Source: Candidatus Eiseniibacteriota bacterium (GTDB taxonomy: Bacteria; Orphanbacterota; Orphanbacteria; Orphanbacterales; Orphanbacteraceae). Taken from it: a DNA stretch of 36,657 bases. How positions within the stretch are numbered: position 1 is the first letter of the stretch; each line of letters starts with the position of its first letter. A program made the position numbers and the translations under genes. Where the stretch lies: NCBI GenBank assembly GCA_029262235.1, contig JAJCZU010000009.1, forward strand, positions 1 through 36,657, written 5' to 3'. Shown here one piece after another: positions 1 to 8,707 of the stretch. The notes under the pieces are model-generated. The model had not been told where the DNA came from, did no database searches, and saw only the letters and a list, made by a program, of their open reading frames with translations.

Positions 1-669
1 GGGGGGGGGCAATTCCGAAGATTCTTCGTCGCCACGGCAGCATGTATTGCGATTTGTGCGATTGCGGTTCCACCAGTTATCCGGGCCATGGAGCATCGCC
101 TGCCCGATACTCGAACACTTGCAAGGGACTGGATTGTCGAAAACCTGCCAGATCGATCGGGAATCGTGATCGATCGGGAAGAGTACAATCCTCAACTCCT
201 GAGAGTCGATCGAGTAGAGGGAGTCTCGTATGGAATGCGTTTCCTGCATGGACAAGACGACGCGCTCCGAAATCTCAGATCCCAGAAGGCGTTCCGCATT
301 AGCCCCTTGCGATACAATGCGGAGACTTTGGAATGGCCCCCGGATACACCTCTGGAGGTGATTCAAAAGTATGAGAATGAGCCATATGTAGAACGGATGA
401 TGAGCACGGCGTTCCGGCTCCGGAAGGATCTGATTGAATCAGATTATCTTTACATGATCGAGTCATCGTATATCACGAGGAGCTGGAATCCGGATGTGCT
501 CTATCCGCCAGGAAACCCTGTTCACTATCAGGCACTTCGCGAGAAAACAAAGTATCGCGAGCTGCTGGAAGACGCTGAACTGCTGAAGGAGTGGGAGCCT
601 GTACCTGGCGAGATCCAGGGACCCGAGCTTCGACTTTATAAGTTGGCTGTATCTCCCGAGGCCCGTTGA
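1..669 (+). CDS. C-terminal part of a membrane protein, probably a GT39-type glycosyltransferase (5' end outside window)
   Basis: The frame is open from base 1 to the TGA at 667-669, so the gene enters from the left. An internal ATG at 88 is unlikely to be the true start, because the codons before it encode a hydrophobic segment (FFVATAACIAICAIAVPPVI) that reads as the last transmembrane helix. It is followed by MEHRLPDTRTLARDWIVENLP and GIVIDREEY. The pattern D-TR-x-A-x-W-I-x-x-N-x-P is common just after the last helix of bacterial dolichyl-phosphate-mannose-type (GT39/PMT) membrane glycosyltransferases, where a soluble domain faces the periplasm. No catalytic residues lie in the visible part, so the enzyme class is an inference. 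Base use is more AT-rich than the respiratory genes nearby. It converges on the sigma-54 regulator with a 10-base gap and no obvious terminator. Confidence 0.6.
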   Translation, partial: GGGQFRRFFVATAACIAICAIAVPPVIRAMEHRLPDTRTLARDWIVENLPDRSGIVIDREEYNPQLLRVDRVEGVSYGMRFLHGQDDALRNLRSQKAFRISPLRYNAETLEWPPDTPLEVIQKYENEPYVERMMSTAFRLRKDLIESDYLYMIESSYITRSWNPDVLYPPGNPVHYQALREKTKYRELLEDAELLKEWEPVPGEIQGPELRLYKLAVSPEAR

Positions 670-679
670 GACTCTTTCC

Positions 680-2128
680 CTAATCCTTGAAGTCCTCTTT
701 CGCCAGACCCAGGTTCTTCATTTTTTCGTAAAGCGCGCGGGGCGTGATGCCGGCGGACCGTGCCGTAGGTCCGATGCGCCCTTCGTGTTTCGTGAGCAGG
801 CGCGAGAGATAGCGGCGTTCGAATTCTTCGACGAGCCGATGGCGCGCTTCGGGCAGCTTTGCGCTGAACAGCGCGCGCGGAAATCCGGCGGTGTCGCGGG
901 ATTCGGGGTCGTCGGTTTCGCTGGGTGTGGCGGCGTCGGTCGTGAAGTCGCCCGGGGCATGCGGCGTGATCGATTGCGGCAGGTCCTCGAGGCCGACTTC
1001 ATTCTCGGCGGCAAGCAGCACGGCGCGTTCGATGACGTTGATGAGCTCGCGCACATTGCCCGGCCATGCATGATCGATCAGGGCTTCCATGGCGTCGGCC
1101 CGTATCTCGACTGCGGGCCGGCCGAGCTGCTGGCGATACACCTCCAGATAACTCTGCGCGAGCTCCTCGATATCCTCCCTGCGTTCGCGAAGTGGTGGAA
1201 TGCGCAGGTTCACGACGGCAAGCCTGTAATAGAGATCGGGCCGGAACTGCTTCGTGCGCACGGCCTCATCGAGGTCGCGGTTCGTGGCCGCCATGATGCG
1301 GACGTCGGTCTGGATCTCGTCTTCGCTTCCGAGCCGCTGGATGGTCTTTGTCTGCAGTACGCGCAGGAGCTTCACCTGCAGGTGCAGGGGCATCTCGGCG
1401 ATCTCGTCGAGGAAGATCGTCCCCTTGTGCGCGAGTTCGAATCGCCCCCGGCGGGGTCGGCTGGCGCCGGTGAACGCCCCCTCTTCGTGACCGAACAGCT
1501 CGCTTTCGAGCAGCGTTTCGGGGAGCGCGCCGCAGTTGACGGCGATGAACGAGCCGCCGGGCCGCGTGCCGTCGGCATGAATCGCGCGCGCAAGCCACTC
1601 TTTTCCGACGCCGGTCTCGCCGAGCAGCAATACGCTCGTGTCGGTGCCGGCGACTTTGCGCGCGAGCTGGATCAGGTCGCGCATGGCGGGGCTCTTCGTC
1701 ACGTAGCTGGCAAGGCCGCTCTCGTCGACGCCCTCTTCGGACTTGACTCGCACGAGCAGGTCCTCGGTGCGACGATTGATGTGCGCTTCGAGTTCCGCGC
1801 GCAGGAATGCGGGGGAGAGCGACGGGTCGACGCAGGCGAGCGCGCCGGCGGAGAGAATGCGCGCGCGGTCTTCGGGCGTGGGGTTTTCCTGGGCGACCAG
1901 GACTTCCGGGCGGTCGGGGAGCCTGCGGATCGACTCGATGGTCTCCTCCCACGGCGAAGGGACGGAGCCCCGGTCGAGCAGCACGACGTCGTGGTCGTCG
2001 AGCGCGATCCGCTTCCAGAAATCGTCCTCGTGCTCGAGCGTGGTCGTCAGGCACCCCATCTCGGTCAGGAGACGGGCGAGTTTCGGCCTTGCGCCGGGGC
2101 GGAGAGCAAGAAACACGCGGATAACCAT
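680..2128 (-). CDS. Sigma-54-dependent response-regulator-like activator with degenerate receiver
   Basis: The 482-residue protein has NtrC/AtoC architecture. Residues 1-125 look like a receiver, 145-380 form the AAA+ domain and about 440-475 a Fis-type helix-turn-helix (PTARSAGITPRALYEKMKN). The AAA+ core is intact: Walker A GETGVGKE at 170-177, the sigma-54 contact loop GAFTGA at 217-222, Walker B TIFLDEIAE at 237-245. The receiver is not intact. D52 (VVLLDRG) could be the phosphorylation site, but the acidic pair near residues 8-10 is missing (FLALRPG) and the conserved Lys is replaced (ACVDPS). It is therefore probably a pseudo-receiver controlled by something other than ordinary phosphorylation. 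The ATG is preceded by AGGAGGG. It is transcribed away from the 2526 gene, whose upstream region carries a GG-N10-GC element. Target genes are unknown. Confidence 0.9.
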   Translation of the reverse strand: MVIRVFLALRPGARPKLARLLTEMGCLTTTLEHEDDFWKRIALDDHDVVLLDRGSVPSPWEETIESIRRLPDRPEVLVAQENPTPEDRARILSAGALACVDPSLSPAFLRAELEAHINRRTEDLLVRVKSEEGVDESGLASYVTKSPAMRDLIQLARKVAGTDTSVLLLGETGVGKEWLARAIHADGTRPGGSFIAVNCGALPETLLESELFGHEEGAFTGASRPRRGRFELAHKGTIFLDEIAEMPLHLQVKLLRVLQTKTIQRLGSEDEIQTDVRIMAATNRDLDEAVRTKQFRPDLYYRLAVVNLRIPPLRERREDIEELAQSYLEVYRQQLGRPAVEIRADAMEALIDHAWPGNVRELINVIERAVLLAAENEVGLEDLPQSITPHAPGDFTTDAATPSETDDPESRDTAGFPRALFSAKLPEARHRLVEEFERRYLSRLLTKHEGRIGPTARSAGITPRALYEKMKNLGLAKEDFKD

Positions 2129-2220
2129 TCGGAAACAACCCTCCTGAAAATCAGAGAAATCATACCGGAAAGATCGGTCATTCCGTGCCGAAAATCGAGT
2201 CCCCTGCGGGGCGCGGGAGC

Positions 2221-2232
2221 AAAAAATTTTTT
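2221..2232. other. A6T6 palindrome in the divergent spacer
   Basis: Six A followed by six T form a perfect 12-base palindrome in an otherwise GC-rich spacer (2129-2525). Such a tract may bend DNA or act as an UP-like element. It lies about 50 bases upstream of the candidate sigma-54 promoter, near where bending could help activator looping. Its function is inferred only. Confidence 0.4.
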
Positions 2233-2283
2233 AGTCGACTCATTCACAATGCCTTAGGGAATCGCCGGATTCCCCCGGTGTCC

Positions 2284-2298
2284 GGTCCGCGGCTTGCT
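2284..2298 (+). promoter_or_regulatory. Candidate sigma-54 (-24/-12) promoter
   Basis: GG at 2284-2285 and GC at 2296-2297 have the required 10-base spacing, and the -12 block reads TTGCT. The element CGGTCCGCGGCTTGCT matches the consensus TGGCACG-N4-TTGCW at GG, C, G and TTGCT but differs at three bases. It would start transcription near 2309 and give the 2526 gene a leader of about 215 bases. The next-door gene encodes a sigma-54 activator, which makes the match more believable. No upstream activator site was identified. Confidence 0.35.
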
Positions 2299-2336
2299 AT
2301 GCAAACGGGTTGCATTCGGTATTGCGCCTTGTTCTT

Positions 2337-2362
2337 CGAGAAGCGCATCTCATCGCTTCTCG
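2337..2362 (+). other. 9-bp stem hairpin in the leader of the 2526 gene
   Basis: CGAGAAGCG (2337-2345) is exactly complementary to CGCTTCTCG (2354-2362), with an 8-base loop. If transcription starts near 2309 this forms early in the 5' leader. There is no U-run after it, so it is not an intrinsic terminator. An mRNA stabiliser or protein site is possible. Confidence 0.45.
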
Positions 2363-2525
2363 CCAACGTTGGGGCAGTTTCGAGGGCCGTCCAAGTGCAG
2401 CCACGTTTGCCGGATGTGTGCCCTCTTCTGCCTCGCGAAATCCAGGGGAACCCGGTCCCCGACGCTCATACCAGGAGCCAGGGGCCGGGTTCCATTTATC
2501 CATCGAGAGAGGATCGGGGAGACAG

Positions 2526-3077
2526 ATGATTCAGCTCGTCGGCATCGGCATCGATCGTTCCAGAGCCCACATCGTTCAGTTCGACGAAGAAGGTCACTAC
2601 ACCCTCCGGACGCTGGAACGTGACGACAAGCTGCAGCGCCCCCGCCCCTCGCACGCCGCGCCGCCGGAGCCGGTCATCCCCGATTCGCCGCTTCTCGAGG
2701 GCGAGACGGCCGACGAAGAGTACGAGGAGTACGGGTACTTCCAGGGGGATGCCGTCTCGCTGCTTTCGCGCCGACGCCTTCATCCGTGGGGGAACAACCC
2801 GGACCGGCGCTTCTGCAGCCGGATCGTCTCGTCCGTGGCCGGCGCCGATCGCGTCGCGCTGTTCGGGTCGGATTACATGATGGGTGAACTCGACACCGAG
2901 TTCCGCCGCCGCCCCGCGTTTCTGATGAAGCTGGTGGGCGTGGAGCCGTTCGAAGGGAAGAGCCCGGCGAAGCTCGTTGAAGCGGTCCGCCAGTACTATC
3001 ACTTGCCGAATCCGACCGGCCTTTCGGGCGTGGAAGGGTCGGGCGTCAAGTCGCGGCGATTTCCGAAGAGCGCGTAG
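2526..3077 (+). CDS. Small eRF1-like (bacterial release-factor-related / VWIDHRKA-type) protein
   Basis: The 183-residue protein starts at ATG 2526 behind GGGGAG. The frame is open further upstream, but that extension looks non-coding. The N-terminus (VGIGIDRSRAHIVQFDEEGHY) resembles the VGVWIDHRKAVIV opening of a poorly characterised family with an archaeo-eukaryotic eRF1-like fold. The C-terminus fits the same family: FCSRIVSSVAGADRVALFG, then LVGVEPFEGKSPAKLVEAVRQYY, parallels their ILIFGPGEAK...IVGVETxDxxTDxQIxAxVRxYF. Between lies an acidic, proline-rich linker (residues 35-70). Family members are often described as translation-machinery or host-attachment-like proteins; no activity can be deduced here. 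The assignment rests on motif memory and is moderate. It is divergent from the sigma-54 activator and convergent with the kinase at 3159. Confidence 0.6.
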   Translation: MIQLVGIGIDRSRAHIVQFDEEGHYTLRTLERDDKLQRPRPSHAAPPEPVIPDSPLLEGETADEEYEEYGYFQGDAVSLLSRRRLHPWGNNPDRRFCSRIVSSVAGADRVALFGSDYMMGELDTEFRRRPAFLMKLVGVEPFEGKSPAKLVEAVRQYYHLPNPTGLSGVEGSGVKSRRFPKSA

Positions 3078-3113
3078 GGTCAGTACAAGAAAATCAACAC
3101 TGGTTGGTTTCTT

Positions 3114-3130
3114 ACCGCCGAAATGGCGGT
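3114..3130. other. Short hairpin between convergent genes
   Basis: ACCGCC (3114-3119) pairs with GGCGGT (3125-3130) around a 5-base loop in the 81-base gap between the converging 2526 and 3159 genes. Neither strand has a U-run after the stem. It may help end transcription but is not a standard intrinsic terminator. Confidence 0.3.
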
Positions 3131-3158
3131 CGGGAACTGGCCGATCCGTGCCGCTCGC

Positions 3159-3881
3159 TCAGCTCCAGTCGAGCCCTTCGAGATACTGGCGCAGCTGGCC
3201 GGCGGTCTTGAACTTCTTCTCGATGAGCGAGTGCTTGAGCCCGCAGCAGATCTCTTTGACGACCTGCGGCTGTTTGGCGTAATGCTTCTGCCCGCCGATC
3301 GCTTCATGAAACAGATTCACCATGTCGAGCACGTCGGCGAAGATGTTGGTTCGCGCCGACCCCTCCCGCAGGTGGCAGTCGATCAGCTTGATTTCGAACT
3401 GCAGTCCGAGGCGTTCCAGGATGATGTTGTCGGAGTGGATATCGCCGTGGTACTCGCGGCGGGCGTGCAGCTTCTCCATGCCAACGGCGAGCGCGTAGAG
3501 CAGGTGCCCGGCCTGGAAGGCGTCGAGCCGTTTGCCGCGGCGCGTCTTCAGCAGGTCGCTCAGCATGATGCCGTCGACATACTCGGACACGAGGAACGAA
3601 ATGGCCTGCCCGCGAAAGCGGATCTTCTCGGGCGTCACGTACTGAATCATGATCGGGCAGTGCTGCAGGCGGTGCAGTTTCTGCGCGTACTTGCGAAGCG
3701 CCTTGTTCCCCACGTTCCGTTCGGGATAGAAGAACTTCGCGGCCCGGTGGATTTCCGTTTCGAGTTCCTTGACCCGATACACTTCACCTTCCCAGCCGGT
3801 ACCGAGCTTCGCGACCACTTCGTACTTTCCCGCGAGAACGCGCCCCACTGGGAAATCGTATGCTTCGATCTTTTTTACCAT
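3159..3881 (-). CDS. Small atypical serine/threonine protein kinase
   Basis: The 240-residue protein is essentially a bare Hanks-type kinase domain with no membrane segment or sensor region. Visible motifs are the glycine loop GTGWEGEVY (27-35), the ATP lysine in AAKFF (K49), the catalytic loop YHGDIHSDNI with D147 and N152 (HGD in place of HRD), and LIDCH with D168 in the DFG position. The catalytic residues are present, so activity is likely. HGD and DCH variants also occur in aminoglycoside-phosphotransferase-like and atypical bacterial kinases. It follows the last oxidase gene on the same strand after 43 bases that hold a hairpin. It could be the final cistron of the respiratory operon, or separately expressed. 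The start is supported by GAGGA about 10 bases upstream. The substrate is unknown. Confidence 0.85.
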   Translation of the reverse strand: MVKKIEAYDFPVGRVLAGKYEVVAKLGTGWEGEVYRVKELETEIHRAAKFFYPERNVGNKALRKYAQKLHRLQHCPIMIQYVTPEKIRFRGQAISFLVSEYVDGIMLSDLLKTRRGKRLDAFQAGHLLYALAVGMEKLHARREYHGDIHSDNIILERLGLQFEIKLIDCHLREGSARTNIFADVLDMVNLFHEAIGGQKHYAKQPQVVKEICCGLKHSLIEKKFKTAGQLRQYLEGLDWS

Positions 3882-3904
3882 GGTGAGCGTCCTCGATGAG
3901 CGCG

Positions 3905-3921
3905 GCGTACGAGCCGTACGC
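3905..3921. other. 7-bp inverted repeat between oxidase operon and kinase gene
   Basis: GCGTACG (3905-3911) and CGTACGC (3915-3921) form a perfect 7-bp stem with a 3-base loop just after the stop codon of the last oxidase gene. There is no U-run, so a processing site, attenuator or protein-binding operator is as likely as a terminator. Confidence 0.4.
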
Positions 3922-3924
3922 GGG

Positions 3925-4572
3925 CTAGATCGCCCCTTCGGGCGGGGGGAGGGATGATCCGGAGCCGACGCTGCCGATGAACAGAATGGCGAAGACGATG
4001 AACCACATGACGGTCAGAAAGTGCCAGTACATGGTCGAGTAGAGCGGGCCGGGGTAGTAGTCGGCCCCGTACCGTCCCTTGAACGCTTTGACGAGCACGA
4101 TCGTCATCGGCAGCAGCCCGCCGAATACGTGAAGCGCGTGGAGGCCGGTCAGCATGTAGAACGTGAACGCGAACAGGTTGTGCGCGCCGGCAGCCTGGTA
4201 GCCGACCATGTCGAACCAGTTGAACGTCTGGAACCCGAGAAAGACGAGTCCGAAAGCGTATGTGACGCTCAGGTAGCGCTTGAGTGCCGCGGTGTCGCCG
4301 CGTTTGATGCCGTCGAAGGCAAGCTGCTGCGTGAGCGAGCTGAACGCGATTACGAGCGTGCTGATCCAGAGTCCTGTCGAAGTGAGCTTGGTGCCGGGCG
4401 GGGGCCAGTCAGGCGATTTCATGCGTACGACGAGATATCCGATGATGCTGGCGCCGAAGAGCATCGTGAGAGAGGCGAGCAGGACCCACATCCCGAGCTT
4501 GCCCGCGCCCGGAATCGGACGGAGTCTCTCGTCGCTGACTGCGGGCGGGTTGGCCGTTGCCTGGTCGCTCAT
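3925..4572 (-). CDS. Second heme-copper oxidase subunit III-family protein
   Basis: The 215-residue integral membrane protein has about five helices. GKLGMWVLLASLTMLFGASIIGY begins the first, and later segments carry FTFYMLTGLHALHVFGGL and LYSTMYWHFLTVMWFIVFAILF, the typical subunit III signature with His-rich helix starts. Subunit III binds lipid and stabilises oxygen delivery and proton uptake at subunit I; it holds no redox centre. This is the second III-type gene in the cluster; the other is at 4936. Having both a long and a short subunit III is known in several Act-caa3 clusters. The gene starts 4 bases after the subunit IV stop. The C-terminus is a short Gly/Pro tail. Confidence 0.9.
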   Translation of the reverse strand: MSDQATANPPAVSDERLRPIPGAGKLGMWVLLASLTMLFGASIIGYLVVRMKSPDWPPPGTKLTSTGLWISTLVIAFSSLTQQLAFDGIKRGDTAALKRYLSVTYAFGLVFLGFQTFNWFDMVGYQAAGAHNLFAFTFYMLTGLHALHVFGGLLPMTIVLVKAFKGRYGADYYPGPLYSTMYWHFLTVMWFIVFAILFIGSVGSGSSLPPPEGAI

Positions 4573-4576
4573 GGTT

Positions 4577-4924
4577 CTACTCGGTGGCTACGGCGGGGGC
4601 AGGCCCTTCGTACATATCCGGCATGTTCTCGGCGGTGTCCATGAGCGAAATCCCGAGGAACAGGATCACGAACATGAATGCGCCGACGAGGACGATTCCG
4701 TTGTACGGCTTGTCCCAGATCAGGTGCATGAAGAAGAGCGCGACAAGCGTCGCCTTCATACTCGCAATGATCAGCGCGAGCCAGATGTTGAATGCGCCCA
4801 GATGCAGGTGCGTCGCCGTCCAGACGGTAAGAGCCGTCAGGATGATCAGCGCGAAGAAAACGCCGAACAGAAGCCAGAGCGGAACAATGTGCCCGACCTG
4901 TTCGCTGTCATGACCGTGAGACAT
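4577..4924 (-). CDS. ctaF: Cytochrome c oxidase subunit IV
   Basis: The 115-residue small membrane protein has three predicted helices, with the family signature FNIWLALIIASMKATLVALFFMHL (quoted in part: ASMKATLVALFFMHL). It is an accessory subunit of caa3-type oxidases, thought to stabilise CuB or assembly. I chose the ATG complementary to 4922-4924 because a strong GGGAGG site sits 5 bases upstream; an upstream in-frame start would overlap the subunit III gene by over 100 bases and add a non-homologous tail. The Shine-Dalgarno site lies right after the TAA of the preceding subunit III gene, which suggests coupled translation. Confidence 0.9.
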   Translation of the reverse strand: MSHGHDSEQVGHIVPLWLLFGVFFALIILTALTVWTATHLHLGAFNIWLALIIASMKATLVALFFMHLIWDKPYNGIVLVGAFMFVILFLGISLMDTAENMPDMYEGPAPAVATE

Positions 4925-4935
4925 CGTAACCTCCC

Positions 4936-6000
4936 TTACCCGATCAAATAGAGGAGCGGGAAGAGGAAAATCCAGATAAGGTCGACAAGGTGCCAGTAAA
5001 GGACGCCGAGGTCGACCGGCGTAAAGTACTCGGGGCTGAAGTCGTTTTTCAGCGCGCGATAGATGAGCCATCCGAGAATGATCATGCCGATCAGAACGTG
5101 AATTCCGTGCAGACCCGTCATCCCGAAATAGATGCCGAAGAAGATGTGAACGTTGTCCGGGATCGGGCCTTCCCAGTGATGGCCGCCGGCCTCCGCGTGT
5201 GCGGCGTCCGTTTCGGCGACGGGAACGAGGCCGCGCGGGCCGATGGCCGCGGGCTGTGTCGCCGAGCGTTCGGCCGCGTCGATCGCGAGTACGTCGGCAG
5301 GCAGCTCCGTTGCGTGCATGGCACCGGCTTCGGCGGGCGGGGCGGCTGTGGTCGCGTTCCCGTCGCCTGCAGCGTGCGCGTCGCCTGCAGTGTGTGCGTC
5401 GCCGGCAGCTTTCGCGTCGCCGGCAGCTTTCGCACCGTGCGCCGCTTCGATGGCAGCCACCTGCTCGGCTTCGGTATGCCCGGCGTCGACGCGTCCGTGT
5501 GCGCCGCCGAGGTCGCCCGCGGCGTGCGCTTCTTCGCCGTGAATGACTTCAGCGGCATGTCCGGTCGGCTTGTATTGCGTGCCCCAGAGCAGGCCGTCAT
5601 GAATCTTGTGCGAGTACTCGACGTACTTGATGGCCATGAATCCGCCGCCGCAGCACATCGTCAGGAAGAGCAGTACGATCATGAGCGTTTTCTGGCCGAC
5701 CTGCGCGGCGCGCACCGACCAGGCCGCCGTGAGCGAGCTGAACAGCAGCACGCACGTGTTGATCGCGCCCCATTTCACATCGAGGAACTGATGCCCGAAT
5801 ACGAACATTTCCATATGGTTCGCGCGGTACACGGCGTACGCGCAGAACAGGCCCGCGAACAGGAGCACTTCCGTGGCGAGGAAAAGCCACATGCCCATTT
5901 TGCTCGACGCGAACTGCTGCGACGGTGTGTCGAAATGATGCTGCATCCACTTGGGATGCTCCGCGTGCCCCGCGCCGTCAGATGAGTGCTTCTTGCCCAT
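4936..6000 (-). CDS. ctaE: Cytochrome c oxidase subunit III with large His/Ala/Asp-rich insertion
   Basis: The 354-residue protein is about 130 residues longer than a usual bacterial subunit III. Residues 1-135 give the first helices (KMGMWLFLATEVLLFAGLF, then WGAINTCVLLFSSLTAAWSV). The last 80 residues give VHIFFGIYFGMTGLHGIHVL and VLYWHLVDLIWIFLFPLLYL. Between them, about residues 145-275, lies a low-complexity loop rich in His, Ala, Asp, Glu and Gly, including four tandem copies of a hexapeptide like AKAAGD or AHTAGD. The loop sits in an extramembrane position. It may bind metal, for example copper supplied by the nearby Sco protein, but that is inference. The ATG directly follows the subunit I stop (TAAATG), indicating translational coupling. 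Confidence 0.92.
   Translation of the reverse strand: MGKKHSSDGAGHAEHPKWMQHHFDTPSQQFASSKMGMWLFLATEVLLFAGLFCAYAVYRANHMEMFVFGHQFLDVKWGAINTCVLLFSSLTAAWSVRAAQVGQKTLMIVLLFLTMCCGGGFMAIKYVEYSHKIHDGLLWGTQYKPTGHAAEVIHGEEAHAAGDLGGAHGRVDAGHTEAEQVAAIEAAHGAKAAGDAKAAGDAHTAGDAHAAGDGNATTAAPPAEAGAMHATELPADVLAIDAAERSATQPAAIGPRGLVPVAETDAAHAEAGGHHWEGPIPDNVHIFFGIYFGMTGLHGIHVLIGMIILGWLIYRALKNDFSPEYFTPVDLGVLYWHLVDLIWIFLFPLLYLIG
5361..5432. repeat. Four tandem 18-bp repeats inside subunit III gene
   Basis: Units begin at 5361, 5379, 5397 and 5415, each starting CGTCGCC(T/G)GCAG. The last two are identical (CGTCGCCGGCAGCTTTCG); the first two differ at a few bases. They encode the repeating hexapeptide A(K/H)(A/T)AGD on the minus strand. 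The unit is a multiple of three, so copy number can change without breaking the frame. Confidence 0.9.
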
Positions 6001-7692
<1,692 letters not shown>

Positions 7693-7710
7693 CTCGTCCT
7701 CTCTTTATTG

Positions 7711-8691
7711 CTACTGAAGCGATTTGATGTAAGCGATGATCGCCGTGATTTCCTGGTCTTTCAGGCGGCCTTTGTACGTCGGCATGACCGCGTCGTATCC
7801 CGCCACGACCTGCGACGCCGGATCCAGGATCGACTGACGTACGTAGTTCTCTTCCACGGTAACCTTGCTGCCGTCCGAGAGCGCGTGTTCGGCGCCCCAG
7901 GCGCCTTTGAAGCTCGGGCCGATGCGGATCGTGCCGTCGACCGTATGGCACTGCTTGCAGCCGCGCATGTTATAGAGCATGGCTCCGGCTTCCGCCGGGG
8001 CGAGCTTGTCGAGGAAGTTCGAGGCGTCCTCGAGCCACGGCTCGAATTCGCCGGCCGGATGCACGACCACCTTCGACAACATGTCCGAATGGCCCGTGCC
8101 GCAGTACTCGGTGCAGAAAATGACGTGTTCGCCCGCCTCCGTCGCTTCGAACCACGCGATATTGTAGCGGCCCGGAACGATGTCGCGCTTCACACGGAAG
8201 TTCGGCACGAAGAACGAATGAATGACGTCCTCGGACTGCATGACCAGCTTCACGGGGCGGTCGACCGGGACGTGCAGGTTCTCGTCGACGTATCCGTTCG
8301 GATACGTGAACATCCACGCCCATCGCTGCGCCGTGACGCCGATTTCATAGGAGTTGGCGGGGGGGACCGTCATGTCCAGATACGCTTTGAAACCGAACCA
8401 GAAAATCGGAATGATCAGCAGCGAGGGAATGATCGTCCACGTGAGCTCGAGCGTCATATTGTGCGACGAGTGTTTCCTGGCGGTCGCGTACCCCGGGCGC
8501 GCCCTGTACTGGATGGCGAACAGGATCGTCAGGCCCACGATGATCACGAAGAAGATCGCGGAGAGCCAGAAGATGAAGCCCCACACCCAGTCAATTTCAG
8601 CAGCGATGGTCGACGACTGCTTCGGCAGCCAGAACGTCTTTTCCTTGCCCGCGAGGGCAAGGCCTGCCAACGCGATGAGAAGCGCGCCCAT
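7711..8691 (-). CDS. ctaC: caa3 oxidase subunit II with fused cytochrome c domain
   Basis: The 326-residue protein has two N-terminal membrane helices (about 36-60 and 84-104), a periplasmic cupredoxin domain and a C-terminal cytochrome c domain. The CuA ligands are H158, then C193, E195, C197, H201 and M204 in FCTEYCGTGHSDM. The c-type heme site is CKQCH at 245-249, with M303 (VMPTYKG) as likely axial ligand. The fused cytochrome makes this caa3 type, able to take electrons directly from alternative complex III. The first residues (MGALLIALAGLALA) may be an uncleaved or signal segment. GGGAG precedes the start. It follows the sco gene, which fits CuA loading. Confidence 0.97.
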   Translation of the reverse strand: MGALLIALAGLALAGKEKTFWLPKQSSTIAAEIDWVWGFIFWLSAIFFVIIVGLTILFAIQYRARPGYATARKHSSHNMTLELTWTIIPSLLIIPIFWFGFKAYLDMTVPPANSYEIGVTAQRWAWMFTYPNGYVDENLHVPVDRPVKLVMQSEDVIHSFFVPNFRVKRDIVPGRYNIAWFEATEAGEHVIFCTEYCGTGHSDMLSKVVVHPAGEFEPWLEDASNFLDKLAPAEAGAMLYNMRGCKQCHTVDGTIRIGPSFKGAWGAEHALSDGSKVTVEENYVRQSILDPASQVVAGYDAVMPTYKGRLKDQEITAIIAYIKSLQ

Positions 8692-8707
8692 ATCGTAAGT
8701 ACTCCCT

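Noticed and set aside
1-9. G9 run as a biological feature
   Set aside because: It is at the very end of the window and is more likely an assembly or read-end artefact.
2310-2525. N-terminal extension of the eRF1-like protein
   Set aside because: The added residues are low-complexity and lie over the hairpin and candidate promoter. A good GGGGAG site precedes ATG 2526.
5361-5432. Possible CRISPR-like array
   Set aside because: The 18-bp units are directly adjacent with no spacers and encode a hexapeptide repeat inside subunit III.
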